Origin: Legionella wadsworthii DSM 21896 = ATCC 33877
GTDB lineage: Bacteria > Pseudomonadota > Gammaproteobacteria > Legionellales > Legionellaceae
Direction of reading: 5' to 3'
Assembly: GCF_000701265.1 (NCBI RefSeq)
Contig: NZ_JNIA01000022.1
Span: forward strand, 286,165 to 350,164
DNA length: 64,000 bases
Position 1 is the stretch's first letter. Each line of letters begins with the position of its first letter. The position numbers and the translations under genes were made by a program. Below are positions 45,358-55,255 of the stretch, one piece after another. The notes beneath the pieces were generated by a model. That model did no database searches, was not told where the DNA came from, and worked only from the letters and a program-made list of their open reading frames with translations.

Positions 45358-45843
45358 TTGGATAAATTTAATTTGGCTACACAATTTGCAGGCCGTTTAC
45401 GTGATGCCATGATTGCGGCAGGATTTAACTCCAAACGTTCCACCTCTGGGGTTTGTATCCATACGCTTTCAGAAATTACGGGTTATTCCGTACAAATTTG
45501 CCGTAAATACCTTCGTGGCGAAGCCATTCCTGATCCCCTGAAGCTTATGGAAATTGCAGCGAAGCTTCATGTTTCGCCAGGATGGTTATTATTTGGTGAC
45601 GCCACGAATGATCAAATCGGTTTGCAAGAAAAAGTCTTAATTGATAAAAACTTACTTCAATATATCTTTATCAAAGCCTCTTGCCTTTATCGTGGAGATC
45701 TTCTAGAGCAGGAAATATCTGGTTTTTTAATGGGGTTAATTCATGATGTGAGCCTCATCAGTGCGGAGGAAGAACAAGCAAAAAAAATAATTGATTTGGC
45801 ACTAGCTTCAGTTAAACATTTTAGTCACGCGCTGGAGAAATGA
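45358..45843 (+). CDS. HTH (XRE-like) transcriptional regulator, TTG start
   Basis: A 161-aa protein. An N-terminal helix-turn-helix (about 10-80) includes LSEITGYSVQICRKYLRGEAIPDP (as LSEITGYSV and CRKYLRGEAIPDP) and SPGWLLFGD, typical of phage-repressor-like DNA-binding domains. The C-terminal 80 residues are helical and lack the LexA Ser-Lys protease motif. TTG is the only reasonable start: an in-frame TAG lies 12 bp upstream, and the next Met is at residue 18, inside the HTH. A palindrome upstream suggests autoregulation. Target genes unknown. Confidence 0.7.
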   Translation: MDKFNLATQFAGRLRDAMIAAGFNSKRSTSGVCIHTLSEITGYSVQICRKYLRGEAIPDPLKLMEIAAKLHVSPGWLLFGDATNDQIGLQEKVLIDKNLLQYIFIKASCLYRGDLLEQEISGFLMGLIHDVSLISAEEEQAKKIIDLALASVKHFSHALEK

Positions 45844-45938
45844 TCAATCCATTGATGAGTCAAAATGAGTCTCCATACCTATTTCTTACTTTGATCCAAT
45901 AGTGATATCATTGGTTTTTAAAAATACACTGAGTTTAT

Positions 45939-46574
45939 ATGTTACTCCACTACCTTTTTATCATTGGCATTTGCGTTGAAGCAATGACAGGTGCATTAGC
46001 AGCTGGGCGTAAAAAAATGGATTTTTTTGGGGTGATGCTCATTGCCAGTATTGCTGCGCTAGGCGGGGGTACCGTTAGGGATACTTTATTTAATACTTAC
46101 CCCTTAACTTGGGTAATCCATCCAGAATATTTGCTGTATACCTCAATTTGTGCGTTTCTCACTATATTTATTGCACATTCGCTAACACGAATCATGAAAA
46201 TATTTTTAATACTTGATGCCCTGGGATTATCTACTTTTGTAATCATTGGAACCCAGAAGGTTTTTAATCATGGTTTGTCACCAAGTATCGCCATCATTAG
46301 TGGTATGATTACTGGCATTTGCGGCGGTATGCTTCGGGACATCTTGTGTAATGACATTCCTTTAGTATTGAGAAAAGAACTCTATGCTGTCATTGCATTA
46401 GCTGGAGCAGTGTTGTTTATTACACTCGATTATTTTCATGTTTCAGAAAATATTAATGTATTGATAACTTTCTTTAGTATTTTTAGTGCACGTCTCATTG
46501 CTATATTTTTCCATATTGAAATACCAGTATTTGATTATTCAGAAAGTATCAAAAAAAGAAAAAGAAGACCGTAG
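45939..46574 (+). CDS. TRIC-family (UPF0126, YicG-like) membrane protein
   Basis: A 211-aa protein with seven hydrophobic helices in two repeats. Each repeat has the glycine motif: GGGTVRDTLF (about 49-58) and GGMLRDILC (about 129-137). The bacterial TRIC homologues form trimeric cation (K+) channels. The C-terminus is Lys/Arg-rich (KKRKRRP). Stands alone between the HTH regulator and convergent ppiB. Confidence 0.88.
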   Translation: MLLHYLFIIGICVEAMTGALAAGRKKMDFFGVMLIASIAALGGGTVRDTLFNTYPLTWVIHPEYLLYTSICAFLTIFIAHSLTRIMKIFLILDALGLSTFVIIGTQKVFNHGLSPSIAIISGMITGICGGMLRDILCNDIPLVLRKELYAVIALAGAVLFITLDYFHVSENINVLITFFSIFSARLIAIFFHIEIPVFDYSESIKKRKRRP

Positions 46575-46649
46575 AACAGGTTGTAGCTTGGTTGCTTGGT
46601 GCGGAGAAGATTCCTGGTTGCAAGCAACCAGGTAATTTCAAGAATGGAC

Positions 46650-47141
46650 TTAGACTTCTTTTACTTCAAGAATACTTACTTCTTCAACAGGCACATCAGC
46701 ATGTCCCATGCTTTGTCCAGTTTTTACTTTAGCAATGGCATCAACAACATCCATACCCTCAACAACTTCACCAAATACACAATATCCATATCCTTGCATG
46801 TGATCACCGCTGTAATTTAAAAAGGCATTATCTGCCACATTAATAAAGAATTGAGCAGTCGCAGAATGAGGATCCATAGTACGTGCCATCGCGATTGAAC
46901 CACGCTTATTAGGTTTTGCATTTTTTGCTTCATTTTTAATAGGTTCACGGGTAGATTTTTGCTTCATCTCTGAATCAAGACCGCCACCTTGAATCATAAA
47001 ACCGGCAATAACTCGATGAAAAATTGTGTTGTTATAGAAACCACTTCGCACATAATTTAGAAAATTTTCTGCGGTAGCCGGAGTATTTTCTGTATCTAAT
47101 TGAAGATGAATATCACCTTTAGATGTACTAATTACAACCAT
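46650..47141 (-). CDS. ppiB: Peptidyl-prolyl cis-trans isomerase B (cyclophilin)
   Basis: A 163-aa cyclophilin without signal peptide, so cytoplasmic. [13 protein letters not shown] (about 41-53), [20 protein letters not shown] (as [10 protein letters not shown] and SATAQFFIN) and the C-terminal [13 protein letters not shown] supply the active-site Arg, Phe, Gln and the cyclosporin-binding core. It speeds proline isomerisation during folding. Convergent with the TRIC gene. Confidence 0.96.
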   Translation of the reverse strand: MVVISTSKGDIHLQLDTENTPATAENFLNYVRSGFYNNTIFHRVIAGFMIQGGGLDSEMKQKSTREPIKNEAKNAKPNKRGSIAMARTMDPHSATAQFFINVADNAFLNYSGDHMQGYGYCVFGEVVEGMDVVDAIAKVKTGQSMGHADVPVEEVSILEVKEV

Positions 47142-47246
47142 TGTATCTCCTGTAGATTTAAATTAATTGATGAATCAAAAATAAAAAACATTTTACCTTT
47201 TTGCAGAACTATTATTTTTTTGGCACCAATAGGAATGAGCTGTCTT

Positions 47247-48407
47247 TCAATTCGAACTCTCATTGATTATTAACTGGCGCATTTTATCACAAACATCGTG
47301 CATCACATGAACATTATGAATACTTGCTAACGCGGTAAATAAATTTGTTTTTTGTTTTGCTAATTGATGCAGGTAAGATCGTGAATAATTCATACAAGTA
47401 TAACAGGAACACTGGGCCATAATGGGTGACATGTCATTCGCAAAACACGATTTTTTAATTTGTATTCGTTCATTTTCATATTCACTGAAAAAACGTAACC
47501 AATTGCCTTCACGAATCAGTTCGCCGCAATACAACGATCCATGCCTCGCATTACGTGTTGGAGCAACGCAATCGAACATATCGATACCTTCCGCAACGAC
47601 ATCTAGTAAATCCTGGGGGGACATTCCTACGCCCATGGTATATCGTGGCTTATTTTCGGGAAGATAATCTCGCACCCAACGAACCACCTCCACTGTAGTT
47701 TTCATATCAAATCCTATGGTTTCACCGCCAATGGCGATACCGTCAGTATTCATAGAAGCAACGAAATCGGCACTTTCCCTTCGTAAATCTTTAAAAGTAC
47801 CGCCTTGTATAATACCGAAAAGTGCTTGTTGGTATCCATATTGGGAATTGGGATATTTTTGGTGGTATTGAATCGATTGCTTTAACCAGCGATGGGTACG
47901 GTCCATAATATGACTGACCTCATCTTTAGTACAACTGTCAGGAGTACATTGGTCAAAAGCCATTATTATATCTGCGCCGATGATTTTTTGGGTTTCCAGA
48001 GACATTTCAGGAGTCATATGAATTAAGCGTTGGTTTGTTGGTATTTTAAAGTGTGCTCCTTCCTCATCTATAGTACAAATTTCTTTGTTCTTAGATAAAC
48101 TAAATACTTGAAAACCGCCGCTGTCCGTCAACATAGGCCCATGCCATCCCATGAAAGGATGCATGCCCCCCGCTTTTTCAATGACATCCATACCGGGAGC
48201 GCACAACATATGATAAGTATTACCCCCTAAGATAATCTGACTGTGTGCCTGGTGTAATTCCTCAGGAGTCATATTATTCACGCCAGCACGTGTACCAACC
48301 GGCATAAATACAGGGGTGATGAACTCACCATGCGCAGTGGTGATTCGCGTCACTCGTGCTTGAGTGTGGGTGTGCCGATGCAAGACATCGCAAGAAAAAG
48401 TTTTCAT
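47247..48407 (-). CDS. tgt: Queuine tRNA-ribosyltransferase
   Basis: A 386-aa TIM-barrel enzyme. The active-site segment LTDSGGFQVFSL (about 90-101), the nucleophile region FDCVAPTRNARHG (about 262-274) and the C-terminal zinc site CSCYTCMNYSRSYLHQL (as CSCYTC and YLHQL, about 318-336) are intact. It exchanges guanine 34 for preQ1 in GUN-anticodon tRNAs. queH, a later enzyme of the pathway, is at 57.8 kb. No yajC-secDF follows in this window. Confidence 0.97.
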   Translation of the reverse strand: MKTFSCDVLHRHTHTQARVTRITTAHGEFITPVFMPVGTRAGVNNMTPEELHQAHSQIILGGNTYHMLCAPGMDVIEKAGGMHPFMGWHGPMLTDSGGFQVFSLSKNKEICTIDEEGAHFKIPTNQRLIHMTPEMSLETQKIIGADIIMAFDQCTPDSCTKDEVSHIMDRTHRWLKQSIQYHQKYPNSQYGYQQALFGIIQGGTFKDLRRESADFVASMNTDGIAIGGETIGFDMKTTVEVVRWVRDYLPENKPRYTMGVGMSPQDLLDVVAEGIDMFDCVAPTRNARHGSLYCGELIREGNWLRFFSEYENERIQIKKSCFANDMSPIMAQCSCYTCMNYSRSYLHQLAKQKTNLFTALASIHNVHVMHDVCDKMRQLIINESSN

Positions 48408-48658
48408 CTGCTAAATATTTAAAATAGCTGATCATAGCCAAGTCATGTTCAGATTACCAGTATCCTCATCAGTTTCATTATTAAGTTTCATTTTTATATT
48501 TTAGGAAAAGCAGAGCAACCAGGGATGCAAAAGTTGAATTTACTTTATAAATTAAGTGACCGACTGGGGTTTAGAAAAGTAGTACAATCTATGATATCAT
48601 CCCAAAAACCGAGGAAGCATGGTCCTGTTTATCCCCTATTAAAAAGGATACCCTTTAT

Positions 48659-49741
48659 ATGCCTAGCGCAAATTCTAGTTTATTCATGATTGATATAGAA
48701 GGCCCTGAGCTTACAACCCTAGAGAGGGAAATTTTAAAACATCCTTTTATCGGTTCAGTTGTCCTCTTTGCGCGCAACTTTATAAGTCCTAAGCAATTGG
48801 ACCGCTTAATTCTCGACATACGACAAACTAATCCCCAGATTTTCATTGCCTGTGATCATGAAGGAGGTTTTGTACAACGCTTTTTACGTCAAGGGTTTCG
48901 CTCATTACCTGCATCCAGGGTTTATGGTGATGTCTATGATCTAAGTCCAGAAGTAGGTATTAAGCTTGCCCGTCAATATGGTGATATTATGGCTAAAGAT
49001 TTACTCATGAATGGGGTAGATTTAAGCCTTGCGCCTGTTCTTGATCTTCATGATAGAAGTCTTGTGATTGCGCATTTAGATCGTGCCTTCCACTCTAACC
49101 CGGATGTAGTGACTTCTTTGGCCAATGCTTTTATTGAAGGAATGAATAAAGCAGGCATGCCATCAGTTGCAAAACATTTCCCCGGCCATGGTTCAGTCAA
49201 TGCGGACTCCCATATTGCCATGCCTGTTTCTCTGGCCACAATAGACGAATTAAGGATGAAAGATTTAAAACCTTTCATTGACTTGATAAAAAAAGGGGCA
49301 CTTGATGCCGTCATGCCTGCTCATGTTACTTATAAAAACATCGATGCGGCAAAACCTGCAGGTTTTTCCACGATATGGTTGCAAGAAATCTTGCGTAAAG
49401 ATTTGGAATTTCAAGGATTGGTATTAAGTGATTGTTTGAGTATGACTGGCGCGGATATAGGTAATTTAATGACGCGTACAGAGGAAGCTTTAAATGCTGG
49501 GTGCGACATGCTAATTATCTGCCACCAACCTCGTCCTGTTCTTATGGAGTTATTACAAAATATCAGGGTTAACCAATCCACTGAATCCGCAATGCGTATT
49601 GCCCAATTTAAAAGTAAGATGATTCGATTGGCGCACCCAGAGAAGGAAGAATATAAGTCCTTCCTATTAAGTAAGGAACAAGCAAGCGATTCAAGCGCTG
49701 TAGGACATAATGCACAGTTCAATACTTCAAAAACGATTTAA
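48659..49741 (+). CDS. nagZ: Beta-N-acetylhexosaminidase NagZ (glycoside hydrolase 3)
   Basis: A 360-aa cytoplasmic enzyme. The substrate pocket motifs are ACDHEGGFVQRF (about 60-71), KHFPGHG (about 175-181) with SVNADSHIAMP, which contain the catalytic His and Asp of the mobile loop, and VLSDCLSMTGA (about 256-266) with the nucleophile Asp. It removes GlcNAc from anhydro-muropeptides in cell-wall recycling and affects AmpC induction where present. The C-terminal 40 residues extend beyond the usual fold. AAGGAT lies upstream of the ATG. Confidence 0.95.
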   Translation: MPSANSSLFMIDIEGPELTTLEREILKHPFIGSVVLFARNFISPKQLDRLILDIRQTNPQIFIACDHEGGFVQRFLRQGFRSLPASRVYGDVYDLSPEVGIKLARQYGDIMAKDLLMNGVDLSLAPVLDLHDRSLVIAHLDRAFHSNPDVVTSLANAFIEGMNKAGMPSVAKHFPGHGSVNADSHIAMPVSLATIDELRMKDLKPFIDLIKKGALDAVMPAHVTYKNIDAAKPAGFSTIWLQEILRKDLEFQGLVLSDCLSMTGADIGNLMTRTEEALNAGCDMLIICHQPRPVLMELLQNIRVNQSTESAMRIAQFKSKMIRLAHPEKEEYKSFLLSKEQASDSSAVGHNAQFNTSKTI

Positions 49742-49810
49742 ATTCTTCCTGACTTTAATGGACTGCGGAAGGAAAAAATTGGCATTAGCCAGGATAATGA
49801 CAAGGCCGAC

Positions 49811-50317
49811 TTAAAAATTTTCCCGAAGCGTATTTAAACGAGTATGCCAAAATAAAACAATTCCCATAATCGCCATAAAAAGGAAGTACATAGCGCACCA
49901 TCCAGGCATGGAAATGCCAAGCATCCTCCAACTGACCTCAGCACAATCCCCACTACCCCAAAATAAAGTTTTTACTACAGTTTGCCAGGGGAAATAACGG
50001 ATTAAAACATCAAGCCCTGGCATACAAGCGGGTGCCTGGCTTGCTGGTAAGGATTGTAACCATAATTGTCGTAAAGCAAAAAACAAGCCCGCACATGAAA
50101 TAAAAAATTGCAGTAAGCTGACAATGTGCGCTCTTTTTAAAGTTTGAAAACTGATTCCCATCACACCCAGTAATAAAAACACACAAATACGTTGCATCAT
50201 GCATAATGGACAAGGATTTAATCCAACTACATATTGAAAATAAAAAGAAGCAAATAATACAAACAGGGTCAATGCTGCGTTAAAAGTTTGTATTTTTTTA
50301 TAAGTCATTTTTTTCAT
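49811..50317 (-). CDS. dsbB: Disulfide bond formation protein B
   Basis: A 168-aa inner-membrane protein with four helices. The first periplasmic loop has CPLCM (about 36-40), which passes electrons to quinone; the second has the Cys pair around PACMPG and DCAEVSW (about 97-125). It reoxidises DsbA. It overlaps the cytochrome c gene by 4 bp, a pairing that links disulfide formation with respiration. Confidence 0.94.
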   Translation of the reverse strand: MKKMTYKKIQTFNAALTLFVLFASFYFQYVVGLNPCPLCMMQRICVFLLLGVMGISFQTLKRAHIVSLLQFFISCAGLFFALRQLWLQSLPASQAPACMPGLDVLIRYFPWQTVVKTLFWGSGDCAEVSWRMLGISMPGWCAMYFLFMAIMGIVLFWHTRLNTLRENF

Positions 50318-50724
50318 GATTTTGGCAACATGTAGGATATAGCCGCTTTGAGATCCTCATCATTGCATTTAATACACGTTCCTTTTACAGGCATAGCATT
50401 CAATCCTTTTAGTGAAGACGCAAGTAAATCATTTAAAGCTTTCCCGGCTAACCGTGGTTTCCAATCTTGTTCATTCCTGAATTTTGGTGCTCCAGCAAGA
50501 CCATCTCGGTGGCAAATAATACAAAATTGCTGATATATTTCTTCACCGGGTTCTTTCTTATTTTCTGTAATATTTTTTGTTTTATTATCTGCTAGCGCTT
50601 CACTTTGTAATGACACTTTACCTATGGGCTGAATTCTTTGCTGAATTTCTACCTGATTCAGTTCACTACATGCATAGGATGCATATAAAAAGCAAAACAA
50701 TAAAATAAAATACTGCAATCTCAT
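50314..50724 (-). CDS. Cytochrome c5-type protein
   Basis: A 136-aa exported cytochrome. ATG 50724 gives a signal peptide ([19 protein letters not shown], residues 1-19), and the Cys at its end could even be a lipid anchor. The haem motif CIICH (about 73-77) and a C-terminal CIKC pair plus MPVKG with the axial Met resemble cytochrome c5. Upstream in-frame start at 50757 would put 11 extra residues before the signal. Cotranscribed with dsbB. Confidence 0.88.
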   Translation of the reverse strand: MRLQYFILLFCFLYASYACSELNQVEIQQRIQPIGKVSLQSEALADNKTKNITENKKEPGEEIYQQFCIICHRDGLAGAPKFRNEQDWKPRLAGKALNDLLASSLKGLNAMPVKGTCIKCNDEDLKAAISYMLPKS

Positions 50725-50875
50725 GCCCTGTACAACCTCATGATAATAATGGAGCATAATAACCAGAAGTGAATTTTTTTTCCAGCTGGATTAAAAATCA
50801 AATCTAAAAAATCATTTTGTTACCCGGAGCCAATTTAATTTATAATGGTTTTTTTAAAATTCATGAGGTAAGAAT

Positions 50876-51349
50876 ATGGTTCAAGCAATTCCAGAGGGAT
50901 TTCATACCGTCACACCTACATTGACCTTTAAAGACTGTAGGAAAGCAATTGAATTCTATGAAACAGCATTTCATGCAAAATCATTGCATATTTTTCCCAC
51001 ATTAGATGGAAAAGGCATTATGCATGGCCGCATTCAGATAGGAAGCTCGATTATTATGATGGGCGATGAAATGGAAGGAGATAATTGCGCCCAAAGTGCT
51101 GAAACGCTTGGTAAATCCCCGATAGGGTTTTTTCTGTATGTTTCTGATGTGGACTCAGTCTTTGAGAAAGCTGTTGCAGCAGGAGCGCAAATTACCATGC
51201 CAGTCGCCGACATGTTTTGGGGGGATCGTGCTGGTCAGGTTAAAGATCCATTTGGATATTTATGGATGATTGCTACCCACACTAAAGATTTAACTGATGG
51301 GGAAATTAGAGAGAATGCAGCAGATTTCTTTTCTTCTTTTACAAAATAA
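50876..51349 (+). CDS. VOC family protein (PhnB/glyoxalase-like)
   Basis: A 157-aa protein with two beta-alpha-beta-beta-beta modules. TLTFKDCRKAIEFYETAFHAK (as TLTFKDC and AIEFYETAFHAK), IMMGDEM and QVKDPFGYLWMIATH are typical of the PhnB-like branch with a vicinal oxygen chelate fold. Metal residues are only partly recognisable, so the reaction is unknown. RBS GAGGTAAG precedes. The vanX-like gene follows after 16 bp, so they are likely cotranscribed. Confidence 0.85.
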   Translation: MVQAIPEGFHTVTPTLTFKDCRKAIEFYETAFHAKSLHIFPTLDGKGIMHGRIQIGSSIIMMGDEMEGDNCAQSAETLGKSPIGFFLYVSDVDSVFEKAVAAGAQITMPVADMFWGDRAGQVKDPFGYLWMIATHTKDLTDGEIRENAADFFSSFTK

Positions 51350-51365
51350 GTTTTAAGGATTTTAA

Positions 51366-52058
51366 ATGTCAGAGTACACTGAACTTGATGCTAATTTACT
51401 TATAGCTGATCCTAGAATACTTGCTGTTCCAGTAATAGAAAATCATGATCCAATGGTGGATATCATTAATCATCCGGAAATTAGCTATGGACCCTCTCCT
51501 GAAATCCCGAATAATACAGATTACACAAAAATGAGATTGACGGTTTTTGAAAAATTAAAGGAAGCGCAATCCTTATTACCGCAAGGATTACGTTTTTGTT
51601 TGTATGAAAGTTACCGGAGTTTAAGCCTTCAAAAATCCCTTTTTGATATACGCTATGAAAAGGTAAAAAACAAACATCCCTTTTGGTCTCACCAAGAAAT
51701 TTTTATAGAAACTACACGTATGGTTTCGCCTGTAATCAATTTAGACGGGACTACAAACATACCCCCACACGCCACAGGCGCTGCTATCGATATTTACCTC
51801 ATTAATGATCAAGGTATCCCAATTGAAATGGGGATTCATCCTAAAGATTGGATGGAAGATGTGGAAGGTACTCTATCCTTGACGGACTCAGCAATGATTA
51901 CTGATGAAGCAAAACGGAACCGGGAAATTATGAGTCAGGCTTTGGAAAAGGTCGGTTTTGTGAATTACCCCAATGAATATTGGCACTGGTCTTATGGTGA
52001 TCGTTATTGGGCCTATTATAAACAACAAAGTTTTGCCTTTTACAACAGTTATCAATAG
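51366..52058 (+). CDS. D-alanyl-D-alanine dipeptidase (VanX/DdpX-type, M15D)
   Basis: A 230-aa enzyme without signal peptide. YESYRS (the catalytic Arg), PPHATGAAIDIYL (His135 and Asp142 as zinc ligands) and EYWHWSYGD (Glu204 as base, His207 as third zinc ligand) are all intact. VanX-type enzymes split D-Ala-D-Ala; outside resistance operons they serve peptidoglycan turnover. There are no vanHA genes near, so glycopeptide resistance is not implied. AAGGA precedes the ATG. Confidence 0.9.
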   Translation: MSEYTELDANLLIADPRILAVPVIENHDPMVDIINHPEISYGPSPEIPNNTDYTKMRLTVFEKLKEAQSLLPQGLRFCLYESYRSLSLQKSLFDIRYEKVKNKHPFWSHQEIFIETTRMVSPVINLDGTTNIPPHATGAAIDIYLINDQGIPIEMGIHPKDWMEDVEGTLSLTDSAMITDEAKRNREIMSQALEKVGFVNYPNEYWHWSYGDRYWAYYKQQSFAFYNSYQ

Positions 52059-52118
52059 AGAATAAGAGATTCTGTCATTCCAGATATGATGACAGAATCC
52101 AAATCATGCCCGTTGAAA

Positions 52119-53360
52119 TTATTTGCTATTCCTCTCAGCACCCATTGCATATCCTATATGACAGGTCTTAGTGGTCACTTCAGTGCCTTTCGTAATTAAA
52201 TCCAATCCCATTTTGTAACTTCGACAAGCAAGTGATTCTTCACCTAATTTTTCATGTAATTGTCCTTGGGCTTCGTAGCCCAAAGCTGTGGGTTCAATTT
52301 CATTGGATTTCTCAAGATAATACTTTGCTTTTCCCCACAACTGTTGTTGCATACAAAGTTGTCCTAAACATAAATAAAGTTTCGCTGAATGCGTATTTTT
52401 TTTCAGCAAACCTTCGGCAAATGCCAATTGCTTTTCATCTGGAGGTAATGCACTGTAGAGCTCAATCAACTGAGGAATAAGATCTTTGCGCAAAGCGCGA
52501 CGCAACAAATTATTTGCAGTTGTATAATGACCATTGTGAATCAAAAAACGAATATATTCTGCTGTGATGTTCGGATTATTTGCTAAATTTTTCGGAAGTG
52601 AATGAATAAAATTCGTCACAGTATCTGGATGATTTTGCTTTATGAGATCGATAAGCCTATAGAAATAAGCATTATATTGTAACGTATCAAACTCTTGTTG
52701 ATTCACCACGTGATATTTTTTCAAATCGGGTAAAATAGAGATGAGTTGTGGCCAATCTTTTACTTCCTGATAAAGCTGCATGATGAGTTTTAAAACATAA
52801 GGATGGCGGGGTGCGATATCATGTAAATGTTTTAAAGTGGCTAAAGCCTGCTCCCATTGATGATTTGCAAGTTGCAGTTCTGCTTGGGTCAATTCCACAG
52901 CAATTTTAGCTTCCGGCATAGAATGCTGGGCTTCCCGCAGATAATCATCGCGTAACTGATTATCACCCATTTTCTGCGCTGCTCGAGCTGCTGTGAGATA
53001 ATTAAGTAAGGGCGTATCAGTATTGGGCAATGCCTGGATTAAATGATTTTTAGCTTTTAACCAATAACCTTCACTGTACTCAATTAATCCTTTTCTCGTA
53101 ATGGCCTGGGCTTTTTGAGCCAGACGTCTTGAATGCCATTGGGTTAATGTACTTGGGGTTCGCGCAATTTTCTTGATCAAACGCAAAACTAGATAACAGA
53201 TAATGAAGAGAATAACCAAGCTAAGAATGGCGACCCAGACTGTTGTTTCAATGGTCCAATGATTTATAGCAATTAATACATAGCCGGGATCTTTATTGAG
53301 TTGGATCCCTAATACGACTGAAATGAGTAAAATGAAAAAAGCAAAGATAAGTCGGGTCAT
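52119..53360 (-). CDS. hemY: HemY-type tetratricopeptide membrane protein
   Basis: A 413-aa protein with two N-terminal helices (about 4-20 and 40-62), the HemY_N region (about 25-130), and TPR-like repeats to the C-terminus. This is the gammaproteobacterial HemY of the hemCDXY operon, not protoporphyrinogen oxidase. It may help assemble haem enzymes at the membrane. It overlaps hemX by 4 bp. Confidence 0.93.
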   Translation of the reverse strand: MTRLIFAFFILLISVVLGIQLNKDPGYVLIAINHWTIETTVWVAILSLVILFIICYLVLRLIKKIARTPSTLTQWHSRRLAQKAQAITRKGLIEYSEGYWLKAKNHLIQALPNTDTPLLNYLTAARAAQKMGDNQLRDDYLREAQHSMPEAKIAVELTQAELQLANHQWEQALATLKHLHDIAPRHPYVLKLIMQLYQEVKDWPQLISILPDLKKYHVVNQQEFDTLQYNAYFYRLIDLIKQNHPDTVTNFIHSLPKNLANNPNITAEYIRFLIHNGHYTTANNLLRRALRKDLIPQLIELYSALPPDEKQLAFAEGLLKKNTHSAKLYLCLGQLCMQQQLWGKAKYYLEKSNEIEPTALGYEAQGQLHEKLGEESLACRSYKMGLDLITKGTEVTTKTCHIGYAMGAERNSK

Positions 53361-54481
53361 GATTGATTTCCTCCTTGTTCCTCATTTACAGAAGGACCAA
53401 TGGACGCTTTTTTGTTATCAATTAACTCATTCAGCATGGGGAGTGCCGTGCCTGGTTCGGGTCTTTTCTGATTTACATTGGCTTGCTGTAATTCGGTTAA
53501 TTGTTTCACTAAAGCTGATGTATTCGTCGATTTTTCATTGAAATTCTTAAGGGTACTCATTGCTTGTTTTAAAACCAGTTGATACACATTTTGATTGTTA
53601 TTTAATACAGCCCATTGCGCCTCCTGAAGATTTAAACGAATCTTTTCTTTAAGAATAGCTTCAAATAATGGAGACATAATAGGTTGAATGTCTTGATCAT
53701 GGCGTCTAATTACAATGAGCTTCTCTAGAACACCCATGCTATTTTGCAAGTGAGTTCGCCATTTGGGTGTATTATTGGTTGGAGATGTTTCATTTTCCGT
53801 TGGGGGTACCTTTTCATTTCGAAGCAAGGGAATGCTTAAGTTTTCGATGCTATTTTGAGCAGCATCCAATTGGCTGAGCAATCCTGCGACATCCACAGAG
53901 GGTAACGATTGCACTTGAGCTATATCCTTAGCTATTGCCTGACGCACATTCAAAATTTTAGGTTCATTTAATTGCTTTAATAAACTATCCGCTTGCTTCA
54001 ATAACGCAATTGTTGAATCAGTTCCATTGCTCCAATGGGCATTAATTTCAGCCAGTTCAAGATAGTAACGTGCTTTTAAAAGAAGCCAATCTTGATTTTG
54101 ATAAAATTTCTGATTGATTGCATTTTGTAATTGCTTACTTAAATTTTCAAATTTAATTTGAAATTGGTTTTGAGCCTCTTCCGCATAATTTGTCTTTTCT
54201 GTAATGAGTTCTTGTGTTTGCGTTTGCTTTTGCACTACTTGTTGAATTCGCTGTGAAAAATTATTTTGCGTGTCATTTATTTGCTGATTTAACTGCGTAT
54301 TAAGAAAAAGAGTATAGGCTGCAATACCTAAAGCCACAAAAGCAACAATGAAGGCGAATGCTGGTATTAAAAATTGTTTTTTACAAATGTTTGAATTACT
54401 TTTAGGGCTGTCTTTTCCATTTGGTGAAGTATTGGTTGCTTTTAAAGTTTTTTTCTGTTGTTCTTCTTTGTCACTAGCCAT
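53357..54481 (-). CDS. hemX: HemX family membrane protein
   Basis: A 374-aa protein with a Lys/Ser-rich cytoplasmic N-terminus (about 1-32), one membrane helix (about 36-58), a coiled coil rich in Gln (about 60-120) and the conserved HemX domain (LLLKARYYLELAEINAHW as LLLKARYYLEL, about 125-145). The E. coli homologue was once called uroporphyrinogen methylase, but that activity is not supported by this fold. Follows hemD by 3 bp. Confidence 0.92.
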   Translation of the reverse strand: MASDKEEQQKKTLKATNTSPNGKDSPKSNSNICKKQFLIPAFAFIVAFVALGIAAYTLFLNTQLNQQINDTQNNFSQRIQQVVQKQTQTQELITEKTNYAEEAQNQFQIKFENLSKQLQNAINQKFYQNQDWLLLKARYYLELAEINAHWSNGTDSTIALLKQADSLLKQLNEPKILNVRQAIAKDIAQVQSLPSVDVAGLLSQLDAAQNSIENLSIPLLRNEKVPPTENETSPTNNTPKWRTHLQNSMGVLEKLIVIRRHDQDIQPIMSPLFEAILKEKIRLNLQEAQWAVLNNNQNVYQLVLKQAMSTLKNFNEKSTNTSALVKQLTELQQANVNQKRPEPGTALPMLNELIDNKKASIGPSVNEEQGGNQS

Positions 54482-54484
54482 AAA

Positions 54485-55255
54485 TTAATCCTTGTTTACG
54501 TAGTCAAACAATGAGTTCATGATTTGATTCGGATTGCATACCTTAATGCTTTTTATGCCCATTGCGGTGGCTATATGGGCCAGACGATCACTTATCACGA
54601 GCCATTTTTTTTTACGAAGCCAGTCGTGGGCCTCCCTATCAAACATTTTAAAAAGGTGATGCAAAGACTGTTCGCTGGTTAACAGTATAATGTCCACTAT
54701 ATCATCATGCCAGATGGAATGAATATATGCGGGTTTAATTTGAGGAATTTGCCTTTGATATACCCTAAGGATAATCAGGTTGGCACCTCTTCGTATCAAT
54801 TCTTCCTCAATAAGCGTTCTGCCTCCTTTCCCTTTAAATAGTAGCACGTTTTGTTTGCTAAGTTGTTGTAATGGTTGTAACTCTAAAAAATGTTCGCTGT
54901 CTGACACATCGGGGATTGTGTTGACATGGATACCGAAATTCTGCAATGCCGCGGCACTGCCTTGACCAATGGCATGAACTTGGATCGAGGTGGGCCATTC
55001 AAGGTGTTGTTGCTTTAATTGGTTGAAACCAAAATAGACCGCATTGGCACTAACAAAAATGGCATGATCTACCCTCTTCAAATCGGGTAATAAATGAATC
55101 CAATCCATTTCAGATTGCTTAATTTCTAATGTTGGGAGATCGATTGCCACACCTCCTGCAGCACGTATCCTTTGGCTTAGATGCTGCGCCTGGTCTTTAG
55201 GGCGCGTATTGAGAATACGCAAACCATTTAGAGCATTCATGCTAAACTGAGGCAA
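54485..55255 (-). CDS. hemD: Uroporphyrinogen-III synthase
   Basis: A 256-aa two-domain enzyme. RILNTRPKDQAQ (about 13-24), AIFVSANAVYFGF (about 63-75) and LLTSEQSLHHLF (about 190-201) match the poorly conserved HemD family. It closes hydroxymethylbilane to uroporphyrinogen III. Starts 14 bp inside the end of hemC. Confidence 0.93.
   Translation of the reverse strand: MPQFSMNALNGLRILNTRPKDQAQHLSQRIRAAGGVAIDLPTLEIKQSEMDWIHLLPDLKRVDHAIFVSANAVYFGFNQLKQQHLEWPTSIQVHAIGQGSAAALQNFGIHVNTIPDVSDSEHFLELQPLQQLSKQNVLLFKGKGGRTLIEEELIRRGANLIILRVYQRQIPQIKPAYIHSIWHDDIVDIILLTSEQSLHHLFKMFDREAHDWLRKKKWLVISDRLAHIATAMGIKSIKVCNPNQIMNSLFDYVNKD

Noticed and set aside
51366..52058. Glycopeptide resistance cluster because of the VanX-like gene
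   Set aside because: No vanH, vanA or regulator genes are near; the neighbour is a VOC protein, and such dipeptidases occur outside resistance operons.
52119..53360. Protoporphyrinogen oxidase for hemY
   Set aside because: The protein is a TPR membrane protein of the gammaproteobacterial hemCDXY type, with no FAD-binding motif.
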